A DNA stretch of 22,500 nucleotides from Chrysomallon squamiferum (lineage: Eukaryota; Mollusca; Gastropoda; Neomphalida; Peltospiridae): positions 15,557,672 through 15,580,171 of the forward strand of contig CM022669.1 of assembly GCA_012295275.1 (NCBI GenBank), read 5' to 3'. A model generated the notes under the pieces. It had not been told where the DNA came from and made no database searches. It saw only the letters and a list, made by a program, of their open reading frames with translations. This document shows positions 1 to 9,190 of the stretch, one piece after another (positions within the stretch are counted from its first letter, which is position 1; each line of letters begins with the position of its first letter). The position numbers and the translations under genes are program-made.

Positions 1-453
1 CTCTTAACGGAATGATTCTGGGCTCTTCTGACCATTTCCAGTGCAATAAAGGCATCTGAACTGTTACATCCTAGACATCATTTATTTCTCGGTGACATTT
101 TATCTAAGTACATCCATCAGTAGTGTCAATAATGTTTTCTGTTGTACGTATTCTGTATCGTGTTCGTGTCTAGAAAACAAAACAAAAAAAACAAACAAAA
201 AAAAAAAAAAAAAAAAAAAAAGGAACTCTGTGCACGGAATTTGGTCGCAGTCTGAATGGCAGTTATATTAATGTCACTGCTACATACAAGATAGTCGTTA
301 GCCAACGTTAATTATACAAAATGACTCACTGATTTTTTACCTCTGTAGCAAAACAAATTAATTTGGATATGATACTGTAGACAAGATACGTGAAGTTATA
401 TGTACTTATAACAATAATTCGTTATAGCACAGCTAATATGTTGTGTATCGAAT
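1..453. other. AT-rich sequence, no gene seen
   Basis: No convincing coding frame, splice-bounded exon or RNA gene is visible. An A-rich segment at about 171-221 ends in an uninterrupted run of 25 A (197-221). It could be a microsatellite or the tail of a retroposed sequence, but no SINE or LINE body is recognisable upstream. Confidence 0.6.
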
Positions 454-487
<34 letters not shown>

Positions 488-488
488 G
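454..488. repeat. (AC)n-(AT)n microsatellite
   Basis: About 12 AC dinucleotides run directly into a short (AT)n tract that abuts the left end of the putative transposon at about 489. A TA-rich sequence also abuts the right end of that element (2246-2264), as expected if the element inserted at TA targets. The flanking arrays are themselves unstable, so target-site duplications cannot be read off. Confidence 0.9.
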
Positions 489-579
489 TGGTACCGTGAC
501 CGAGCTTGTAACTCAATTTGCTGGTATATCCAATCCATTTTCTCAACTGAAATTAATTAAAATACCATTAATCCGTTCC

Positions 580-933
580 AGACCTCCAAACCAACCCATT
601 TTTTTTGTAACGTGTTTTTAAATAAGAAAAAAGTATTTATAAATGACAAATATTGTGTAAAAACAAAATGAAAGAGAATGTAAAGAAATAAATTGGTTTT
701 GTAAAGGGTATTTATCTTGGAGATCAGACAAACTATTTTAACGTTTTTGTCTGGAATTACAGCCTTTATCGAGTCCTTCTGCTTCAGTATGGTACATATC
801 GTAGACGTACTACGCTCTTACTGCCTAGCCAAGTCGACTTCATGTTTCTCTATGATTTCATGCTTTAATTCAATGGATATCATCTACTTCTTCTTCATCA
901 AGAAAGAAATTTGGCAAAATACTGCACAAAACG
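580..933. other. AT-rich interior of the putative transposon, left of the array
   Basis: This is low-GC sequence between the left end and the first 42-bp unit. One short open frame (about 717-944, plus) lacks an ATG start and has no recognisable domain; it is probably chance. The transition to the GC-rich array is abrupt at about 930-940 ('gcacaaaacgcggcgagg'). Confidence 0.5.
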
Positions 934-2106
934 CGGCGAGGTGACCACGTGAAGTAAACGAGAGAGATGCGTCCGCGGCGAGGTAAACACGTGAAGTAAA
1001 CGAGAGAGATGCGTCCGCGGCGAGGTAAACACCGAGAGATGCGTCCGCGGCGAGGTGACCACGTGAAGTAAACGAGAGAGATGCGTCCGCGGCGGCGTAA
1101 ACGAGAGATGCGTCCGCGGCGAGGTAAGCACGTGAAGTAAACGAGAGAGATGCGTCCGCGGCGTAAGCACGTGAAGTAAACGAGAGAGATGCGTCCGCGG
1201 CGACCACGGCGATGCGTCCGCGGCGAGCACGTGAAGTAAACGAGAGATGCGTCCGCGGCGAGGTAAACACGTGAAGTAAACGAGAGAGATGCGTCCGCGG
1301 CGAGGTAAACACGTGAAGTAAACGAGAGAGATGCGTCCGCGGCGAGGTAAGCACGTGAAGTAAACGAGAGAGATGCGTCCGCGGCGAGGTAAGCACGTGA
1401 AGCGATGTCCGCGGCGTAAACACGTGAAGTAAACGAGATGCGTCCGCGGCGAGGTAAACACGTGAAGAAAAGTAAATGCGTCCGCGGCGAGGTAAGCACG
1501 TGAAGAGATGCGTCCGCGGCGAGGTAAACGAGAGAAATGCGTCCGCGGCACGTGAAGTAAACGAGAGAGATGCGTCCGCGGCGAGGTGACCACGTGAAGT
1601 AAACGAGAGAGATGCGTCCGCGGCGAGGTAAGCACGTGAAGTAAACGAGAGAGATGCGTCCGCGGCGAGGTCAGCACGTGAAGTAAACGAGAGAGATGCG
1701 TCCGCGGCGAGGTAAGCACGTGAAGTAAACGAGAGAGATGCGTCCGCGGCGAGGTAAGCACGTGAAGTAAACGAGAGAGATGCGTCCGCGGCGAGGTAAG
1801 CACGTGAAGTAAACGAGAGAGATGCGTCCGCGGCGAGGTAAGCACGTGAAGTAAACGAGAGAGATGAGTCCGCGGCGAGGTAAGCACGTGAAGTAAACGA
1901 GAGAGATGCGTCCGCGGCGAGGTAAGCACGTGAAGTAAACGAGAGAGATGCGTCCGCGGCGAGGTCAGCAGGTAAACGAGAGAGATGCGTCCGCGGCCAC
2001 GTGAAGTAAACGAGAGAGATGCGTCCGCGGCGAGGTGACCACGTGAAGTAAACGAGAGAGATGCGTCCGCGGCGAGGTAAACACGTGAAGTAAACGAGAG
2101 AGATGA
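934..2106. repeat. GC/CpG-rich 42-bp minisatellite, about 30 units
   Basis: I counted 30 copies of the core 'gtccgcggc'. The regular period is 42 bp (for example core copies near 1695 and 1737). Each full unit contains the palindromes CACGTG (E-box type) and CCGCGG, a 'gtaaacgagagagatg' stretch and about six CpGs. The left half (about 1020-1560) holds many shortened units. The right half (about 1600-1960) is mostly exact 42-mers. Units differ at one spot: gtaaAcacg, gtaaGcacg, gtgACcacg or gtCAGcacg. The last unit decays into 'gatgaatccggacg'. The plus strand of the standard unit contains no TTA, CTA or TCA and 42 is a multiple of 3, so all three minus-strand frames stay open. The long repetitive minus-strand ORFs (up to 412 codons, 14-residue period) are therefore explained without coding. 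Confidence 0.97.
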
Positions 2107-2245
2107 ATCCGGACGTTGTGTTGTTCGTTGCGCCAACTAGCGGCGGCGTATCTGAAAGTCGCTCAGAACTCGGATTTTGGCTCGCAAGTCAAAGCAAAAA
2201 ATGGAACGAAGCGACTGCTCGTAACTCGGGCACTTGTAAGTCAAG

Positions 2246-2264
2246 TATATATATATATATATAT
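2246..2264. repeat. (TA)n microsatellite
   Basis: An alternating TA tract immediately follows the right end of the putative transposon. Confidence 0.9.
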
Positions 2265-2318
2265 TATTTACAAGCAAACCTCACGTCTTACCTTGAAATT
2301 GTATCAAAATCATTAACA

Positions 2319-2321
<3 letters not shown>

Positions 2322-2384
<63 letters not shown>

Positions 2385-2396
2385 CTCTCTCTCTCT
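2322..2396. repeat. (AC)30-(CT)8 microsatellite
   Basis: About 60 bp of AC alternation changes directly into about 16 bp of CT. Open frames crossing it on both strands are repeat artefacts. Confidence 0.97.
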
Positions 2397-2580
2397 AAAA
2401 ATATTACGGGACACAGGACACAATTCAAACACATTTATTTTTATCGTAGTAGAAGCAATAAATAAATAATTAATAAATAAGTATTTAAAAACCCAACTCA
2501 TAAAATAATAATACAAAACATTTTTTTTTACAAAATATTGTCTTTCTCTCTTTTTAATTATGCGATCATACCTGTTAGCT

Positions 2581-2617
<37 letters not shown>

Positions 2618-3525
2618 AGCTGCAATACAACGAATAGATAAATAATTAAATAATTAAATAATAATAATAGTAGTAATATATTTTTGTTTGTTTGTTTGTT
2701 CCATCTGAACAGCACTTTATTTAAAGAACATTTAAAGAACAACCAAAAATAATTTCGACATTATTCGTAAATTTACGGAAGTTATCGGCGACGCTTATGG
2801 CTTTCCAGTGACGTCAACAATGGAAAAGACGTAACAGTAGACCTAGTGACTTTGTAATGCGGATTTATTGTAATCGCTTCGGAAGAGAAAAGGTCGACTG
2901 GTAAGCGCTTTAGATTTATCCTGCTCTCATAAATCATAACACGACAGTATTACTGTTTAAAGCATGACTGCTCAATTTCGCATTAAACGACCTCGGAAGA
3001 CATGTAATTCATTCATATAATAGTTGAAAGCCAGTTCAAAGCACAAACACACACGCACACACTCACAGACGCAGACATACACCCATAAATGTACTGGAGT
3101 ATCAATTTGTATTTTTTTTTTTCATCTTAGGCTCACTGCTGTTATTTTATTCACTGAGTTTTTATCTATATCTTGATGGAATAAAACGGTCGGAATAGGA
3201 ATCACATCTGCTGATTGATCTTCAGCATATGCATTAATGTATGTATAATTATTACGTGTGTATGTATGTGTACATGTGTATGAATTTCAATGGATATTTG
3301 ATGGGGAAAAAAATAAATAAAAATAAAAGAACCTTCCAGACAGAGTTGAAGTTAAAAAATCTGTAATCCAGATTTTATTTTTTTGTTGTTGCCTCGTAGC
3401 GAGTCGTAAATTCAAAGGTTAGAGCATAAAACTGAGTTCTCATAGACGAAAGGATAAAAAGAAAATCCTCGACAGAGTCTGTTTTTGGACATTTCCATTC
3501 CAAATAGTGATGAACTGATACTGAC
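2397..3525. other. AT-rich sequence with a poly-A tract, no gene seen
   Basis: No supportable exon is visible. A 31-A run lies at 2585-2615; its two sides carry the 8-bp complementary words 'agctaatt' and 'aattagct'. A short imperfect CA-rich patch lies at about 3043-3070. The 2760-3010 part has more even base composition, but no frame stood out. Confidence 0.55.
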
Positions 3526-3556
<31 letters not shown>

Positions 3557-3651
3557 ATAAATAATAATAATAATAATAATAAAAAAAATCAATAAAAAAA
3601 TCAATAAATAAATAAACAAATAAAAAAATAAATGAAAAAAAATAAATAAAA

Positions 3652-3692
<41 letters not shown>
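3526..3692. repeat. Poly-A followed by (AAT)n/(AAAT)n
   Basis: A run of 29 A grades into AAT and AAAT repeats. The minus-strand frame through it is a poly-Phe/Tyr/Leu artefact of repeated TTT, TTA and TAT codons. Confidence 0.97.
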
Positions 3693-3695
<3 letters not shown>

Positions 3696-3806
3696 CAGCA
3701 ACAAAATAATATATATATAAACAATAAACATAACAGTAGCTTCAACTACAACTGTACTGCTACTATTACTGCTGCTGCTACTACTACTACTACTAATAAT
3801 AATAAC
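3693..3806. repeat. Compound AAC/ACT/GCT/AAT trinucleotide repeat
   Basis: Imperfect trinucleotide arrays (AAC, ACT, GCT then AAT) are interrupted by a short (TA)n. They form the middle of a 550-bp simple-repeat cluster. Confidence 0.85.
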
Positions 3807-4009
3807 AATCAGCATAACAGCTATAGTAACGATAAAATTTGCTAAACAGATATTCGTTTATTGGTTGTTTGTGGTTTACTTTTGCTTCGTTATATTAAAA
3901 TACACGTAACAAAAGAAAATACATTTTCTGGTTTCAGTTCAGTGATAGGTAATACATACTTAACATTGCAATATAAACAAGAATAAAACCTGATAATGAA
4001 AAAAAAACC

Positions 4010-4011
<2 letters not shown>

Positions 4012-4057
<46 letters not shown>

Positions 4058-4079
4058 CTTCTCAGTTTTTTTTTTTTTT
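4012..4079. repeat. (TTA)15 followed by a poly-T run
   Basis: TTA repeats occupy about 4012-4057, with a T run at about 4066-4079 and another at 4138-4155. The order is the reverse complement of the poly-A/(AAT)n block at 3526-3692. Confidence 0.95.
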
Positions 4080-4251
4080 AAAAGAGGAATCAAATTAATG
4101 GGAGGGTTTTCTGAAATAATTATCCATACCAAAATTATTTTTTTTTTTTTTTTTTCCATTACTTATTTTTTTAAAGATCGTGTTTGTTTTATCTACTATT
4201 CAAAACGGCAGTTTCTTATTGATATAATAAATAAATACATAAAAGCTACAC

Positions 4252-4320
4252 AAAATAAAAATAAAATAAAATAAAATAAATAAATAAATAAATAAAATTT
4301 AAAAAAAATAACAAACGAAA
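4252..4320. repeat. (AAAT)n-rich array
   Basis: AAAAT and AAAT units alternate over about 60 bp. Confidence 0.9.
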
Positions 4321-5389
4321 TGAACAAACAAATAAAATATATAAGTTCATAAATATTAATTTTTTTAAAGTAAATAAACACATTAATTAAAAACATAATA
4401 TATATATTATTTCAGTATTCATGCTCACGCAGTAGCCTGCGTTTAAAACATTTAAATTTGTTGGTATAATTAACTGTTACATGATGCGGTATCGATCTTT
4501 CTCGCTGGCTTGTTTTACGTTTTAACTAGGTCTGCAGTACTGGTTTTAAAAAGTCATCTGTTTCATTGCCTATGGAGAACAGCACATTAAAGATGTTTTA
4601 CTGGTAGTCGTTAAGGGCAACGCATGAAATATAGGCTGTAATTTTAATTATAATGATTATTACTTTTCAAGTAACGGCTAATTGGCAGAGAAAATCAGCT
4701 GCTACAGCTTACTGTTAGAAATGTCTAATGGACAGGAAAGCCGGTAACATATTAAACCGATCGCGGCGCACTGGTCAGAACGGGATATAGATCAACGGTC
4801 GTGCCTAAGGCTGTCTGTTTCGCCACTTAACTAGAGTACAGTGCAATAGCAATAACGCGTTTTCTCTCAAATGAATATTGCATCCATAAAAATATAAATA
4901 AATGAAGATCCATTTCGTCCAGATTTCAAAAATCCCAGTCCTATTATCTTTACTTAAAATTAGCCATACGCATACACTTTGAGAGAGATCGTAAAATTGA
5001 AAAAATTACAGTTAAATTCAGTAGGAATGTCTTAGATAACGCCACTTTTATTTTTGACCCCTGAAGATAGATGTCATACCGAGAATTCGAAACAGAAGCA
5101 ATTTAATTGCTGATGCGTACAGTCTGTTAGGAAATGGTCAACATCTTTGCGTTAATGATATAATTTATCATGTGTGCTTGAACGGAAGATAAGTGAAAAC
5201 TGATATCGCTGAATAATTTCATATCAGATATAAACTTGTTCTTGCTGTGAAAATAATATTTTTTATTTCTTTATTAGCTCTTCCTGTCTGTTTGTATTGT
5301 GATATTAAGTAATTTTGTTTTATGTACTACCTATTACTGGCCTGAAACCAGGTATCTTTTGATACGAGTATTTTAATGTAGCGAAGAGA
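4321..5389. other. Unique sequence, no gene seen
   Basis: Composition is mixed, with a small CpG-bearing patch at about 4740-4860. No long frame, domain or paired splice sites were found. It could be intronic or intergenic. Confidence 0.5.
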
Positions 5390-5575
5390 TATAACACCTT
5401 TTGCTTTATGAGTTATATAACTTTTTCTGTTATTATAAGACAGAACACTTCAAGTTGTACGATACAACACTTTTTTTTTTTAAAGTGTGAGAGAGAAAAA
5501 CACTTCCAAATCTGTGAGATACAGGACTTCAAATTGTGACGTTTAATACTTTTCGAAATTCTGAGACATGATACG
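5390..5575. repeat. Degenerate ~26-bp tandem repeat
   Basis: Seven diverged units begin near 5390, 5417, 5443, 5465, 5498, 5524 and 5545. They share the pattern 'acacttcaaattgtgagata' with variants such as 'aacacttcaagttgtacgat', 'aaacacttccaaatctgtga' and 'ggacttcaaattgtgacg'. Spacing varies from 21 to 33 bp, partly from a T-run expansion in unit 4. This looks like an old minisatellite. Confidence 0.65.
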
Positions 5576-5920
5576 TCTGACGTTTATTCTTCTTCACACC
5601 GCTGACATGCTCACATGTGTGGGTGACATATTCACATATTTCACTGTCTAATCAATTATATATTTGATAATGGTCAGTTTAATGCAGACTGAAGGATACA
5701 AATGTTCTCGGGTCTAATGGTGTGGCTACTTTCAGGGGAGGAAGTCGGTCTGGGAATCCATTACACGCTGCTTCCAAACAGGTAATGGAATAACGCGATG
5801 GACAGTTTATATATTAGAGCTGTCTGAAATGTAAAATAACCTGTGAGTAGTCTGAAGAAAAAAAGATTTATGTCTTTCCTCAGATGAAATCTGGGTTTGC
5901 AAATGTTGTGATGTCTCACT
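5576..5920. other. Unique sequence, no gene seen
   Basis: Nothing convincing was found. Short self-complementary words such as 'cacatgtg' (near 5612) are at the level expected by chance. Confidence 0.5.

Positions 5921-5921
<1 letters not shown>

Positions 5922-5974
<53 letters not shown>
5922..5974. repeat. (AC)26 microsatellite
   Basis: A nearly pure AC array. Minus-strand frames rich in Cys and Val come from GTGTGT. Confidence 0.97.
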
Positions 5975-5978
<4 letters not shown>

Positions 5979-6660
5979 GACACACACAAACATATGTGTA
6001 TGAAAATTAATATTTGTATGTGTGTATAAAATATACATTGCAGCTTAAAATCTTTACATAAAAAAAAATCATATGTTTCACCTCATAAATGCAACACATA
6101 CTCATTTATTCACAAGCATAAACTACTTTTTTGATGTTGTAAAATAAATAACTCAATGATTGACAACATCCGAGAGCATTTTAATATCAACAGCTACCAC
6201 AGCTCACAGCTATACTGTACTGCATAACGATAAGATCGGGCAGGAAATACATAGCTGTTACTCTTAGCAATTAGCTAACAAAGATGTGCACCTTCCCGTA
6301 GAGTTAAAAAAAACATTTACATAACCTTTGACAAATCTGTTGTGTAGATCGACAGGAAGCCCAACTGACATTCCAGTTTCAGGTTATTGTGTTAAGTTCT
6401 GGTCTAGACTTTAATCATTTTATTTCATGCTGATCACCTTTTAAGATATAGATCAGTTGATGACGTATATAAAAGCAATTGTAGTTATCGAATGGCAGCT
6501 GCGAAAAAAAAAAAAAAAAAATGAAAGAAAAAAGGTGTGATGGCAGGTGTGTTTCCGAAAAATTAGATTAGCGAAACAGTAATTATGTTTTACGTTTTGA
6601 CGAAATAACCAGCTTTGTATTATTACCCTGATCTTGCAGACGTTTTATTGTTCATGTTGC
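5975..6660. other. AT-rich sequence, no gene seen
   Basis: It contains an 18-A run (6504-6521). No exon or RNA gene is supported. Confidence 0.5.
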
Positions 6661-6663
6661 TGT

Positions 6664-6672
6664 TTATTATTA

Positions 6673-6709
<37 letters not shown>

Positions 6710-6754
6710 TATTATTATTAATTAAATTATTATTTATTATTATTATTTATTATT

Positions 6755-6798
<44 letters not shown>

Positions 6799-6856
6799 TG
6801 TTGTTGTTGTTGCTGTTGTCGTCGTTGTTGTTATTGATTTGTTATTATTATTATTC
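6664..6856. repeat. Compound (ATT)n/(GTT)n array with GTC and GCT interruptions
   Basis: About 130 bp of ATT repeats run into GTT units that include 'gttgctgttgtcgtcgttg', then return to ATT. The plus-strand frame made of Leu, Ile, Tyr and Cys runs is an artefact. Confidence 0.95.
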
Positions 6857-7674
6857 TGTTACACAGACCACAGTAATTCTTTTTCTTTTCTTTTGACCAC
6901 AACAATAAACGAAATATCATGCCTGTGCTTTGTACTTGAATAACGAATGAATTCAGAAATTCTTCACATATTTCAAAAGACATTTTCAAATTAGCCTATG
7001 TTTTTCATTTCCAATCCATAAGAAAACGAATAACTTAAATTTCAAATGAATTCTGAGAGACAGATTTTGGAATTTAAAACAGTGGGCATCATCATTTTGG
7101 TTAACACAGTTTTCAAGATGTAACGACTGCTTTTGTAAAAGATACTCCCTTTATGCCATTCTCGTCTATAAAAATAGTTCTCTCTGCTTTGTTTAAAAGG
7201 TGAATGAAATATTTGAGTCTATTTTGAAATGTCAAATATAAGTCAATGACTTCTTAAGATGCCTTTTACCAGCTTGTTTTGAAACAAATAAATGTTTTCT
7301 TTTGAAAACCGTTTTGTCCTTTTAATATTTTCTTCTTTTCCACGTTGGACCTTTAGGACTGAAACCATCGAAACCTTGAAAGTTGAAATCAGGGAAAGAA
7401 AAAGAAAGAAGGAGACAATGTGTTATTTTTAGCATTTTTGAATATCTGTTTCATGTAGTAATGTGGTTTTTTTTCTTGTGGTTTTAGATAAAAAATCTGC
7501 ACTAATACATAAACAGTACCGTCTTTCTTTTCAGTTCAAATTATATTTTCTTTACTTATTAATATCTCTTAAAAGATAACATTTTAAAAAATTATAATTT
7601 TATTACAGTATTTTCGTTTCCTTGCCATCTTGAACACAACCACCTAAACCTAGGGATATGTTGAGTTTGCTTTG
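6857..7674. other. AT-rich unique sequence, no gene seen
   Basis: No frame of useful length or splice-bounded exon was recognised. Confidence 0.5.
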
Positions 7675-7773
7675 TATGTGTGTGCGCGTGTGTGTGTGTA
7701 TGTGTGTGTGTGTTGTGTGTGTGTGTTTATGCCTGGGTTTATGTGTACAAACTGTGTGTGTGTTTGTGTGTAG
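7675..7773. repeat. Imperfect (TG)n array
   Basis: TG repeats are interrupted by 'tgcgcg', 'tgta', 'tgtt' and a 'tttatgcctgggtttatg' segment. The degree of interruption suggests an old array. Confidence 0.9.
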
Positions 7774-7797
7774 ACAGGTAAACTACATTAAATAGAG

Positions 7798-7876
7798 GAC
7801 AAACAGACAGACATAATGACAGACATACAGACATGCAATAGACAAACTGATAGACAGACAGACAGCCAGTCAGACT
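7798..7876. repeat. (GACA)n-type tetranucleotide repeat, degenerate
   Basis: Repeated 'gacagaca', 'gacagacat' and 'gatagacagaca' words make a diverged array. A related (GATA/GACA) patch occurs at about 15195-15275. Confidence 0.8.
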
Positions 7877-8573
<697 letters not shown>

Positions 8574-8658
8574 GAGTCATATATGTATATATTCTTTTTA
8601 TTTCACTCTGTATTTAATTTTCTCAGAATAAACAGAATAAATATTACCGATCCGATTA

Positions 8659-8684
8659 TTTTTTTTTTTTTTTTTTTTTTTTTT
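8659..8684. repeat. 26-T homopolymer (poly-A on the minus strand)
   Basis: On the minus strand this A26 tract lies about 40 bp downstream of the stop of the coding-like frame at 8724-8935. That would fit a retroposed 3' end, but no AATAAA lies between stop and tract, so it may be an ordinary homopolymer. Confidence 0.9.
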
Positions 8685-8723
8685 CCCAAAAAAAAGAGAA
8701 TAGAGTTCACACGTACAAAGTTA

Positions 8724-8935
8724 TCAATTCACACAAGGAAGATATTTTGAATGTCTGCAGTTTCGATTTAAACGTTTCTTCCGAGTATGCAAGTGGACGT
8801 CTTGATTCTCGAACACATCCAGTTTGACTGCAGAGTGGGCATTTAGCGTCCGCGTTAATTCTTCGGCAAATGAGACGATCGACGTGTCCTTCAGGTGGCG
8901 ATGGCCAGTTTTAACGATCTCGTGTACGCGCTGTC
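8724..8935 (-). CDS. Candidate terminal exon in a CpG-rich island, product unknown
   Basis: On the minus strand a 3'-splice-like 'ttatactcttcaacag' is followed by 70 open codons to TGA. The codons are enriched in RNY forms (GTC, GAC, GAA, GCC, ATC), and the translation is rich in charged residues, with 'VSFAEELTRTLNAHSAVKLD' in its middle. No known domain is recognised. A minus-strand AATAAA is present at 8597-8602, about 120 bp downstream. Against this, an antisense frame (about 8826-9063, plus) is open over much of the same DNA, so openness may simply reflect the roughly 50% GC composition. No upstream partner exon was identified. It could equally be 5' regulatory sequence or an old repeat. 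Confidence 0.22.
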
Positions 8936-9190
8936 CTGTTGAAGAGTATAATTACGCGCGGCTGACCATTGCGAGGTGTCTGATAGCCATCCGGTCCGCG
9001 AGTTCCGACACCAGTAATAAAGACACTCGGCTGGCATTAGTGGAGTCGGCTGATGACGATTAACGACGTGGCTGCAGCTCTAAGATGTCGCGTCCGTAGC
9101 GGCTGTGTTGTCATCCAGCGTTCTGTATGTCCACAGGTCGTTTGCTTTCTTTGCGTCCTCCAGGTTCGATTCAGGCATCTGTCTAGAGAG
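8740..9190. other. CpG-rich island of unknown function
   Basis: I counted 33 CpG dinucleotides in 8821-9180, about one per 11 bp, with GC near one half, in an otherwise AT-rich, CpG-poor setting. The plus strand has a 79-codon open frame (8824-9063, no ATG at the start) and a 3'-splice-like 'tttctttgcgtcctccag' ending at 9162. The minus strand has the frame described separately. Possible explanations are a conserved exon, a promoter-associated island or a fragment of a GC-rich repeat. Confidence 0.5.

Larger units (their letters stand above)
489..2245. mobile_element. Degraded non-autonomous DNA transposon (MITE-like) filled by a minisatellite
   Basis: The left end (about 489-580) carries 'gaccgagcttgtaactcaat' and 'taatccgttccagacctcc'. 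The right end (about 2110-2245) carries 'gctcgtaactcgggcac' and 'tgtaagtcaag', plus the related words 'gctcagaactcgg' and 'gctcgcaagtcaa'. Such reiterated subterminal words resemble the ends of Tc1/mariner-Tigger-type non-autonomous elements; this is from memory, not a search. The outermost ~25 bp of the left terminus seems deleted, so the two ends are no longer a clean terminal inverted repeat. No transposase is present. The interior left part (580-930) is AT-rich and unrecognised, and the rest is the 42-bp array. Both outer borders touch (TA)n sequence. The superfamily is uncertain. An alternative is two separate element fragments brought together around the array. Confidence 0.55.

Noticed and set aside
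197-221. Poly-A as the tail of a retroelement (also 2585-2615, 3526-3554, 10841-10858)
   Set aside because: No LINE or SINE body, reverse transcriptase motif or target-site duplication could be seen beside these tracts.
898-2136. 412-codon minus-strand ORF with ATG across the 42-bp array
   Set aside because: Openness follows from the unit having no reverse-complement stop codons and a length divisible by three; parallel ORFs exist in the other frames. No domain or splice context supports a protein.
2103-2465. 120-codon plus-strand ORF starting with ATG
   Set aside because: It runs from the transposon end through (TA)n and then (AC)n, giving Tyr-Ile and Thr-His runs. This is a repeat artefact.
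3375-3815. 146-codon minus-strand ORF rich in Phe, Leu, Tyr and Ser
   Set aside because: It is made almost wholly of poly-A/AAT/ACT repeats read in reverse.
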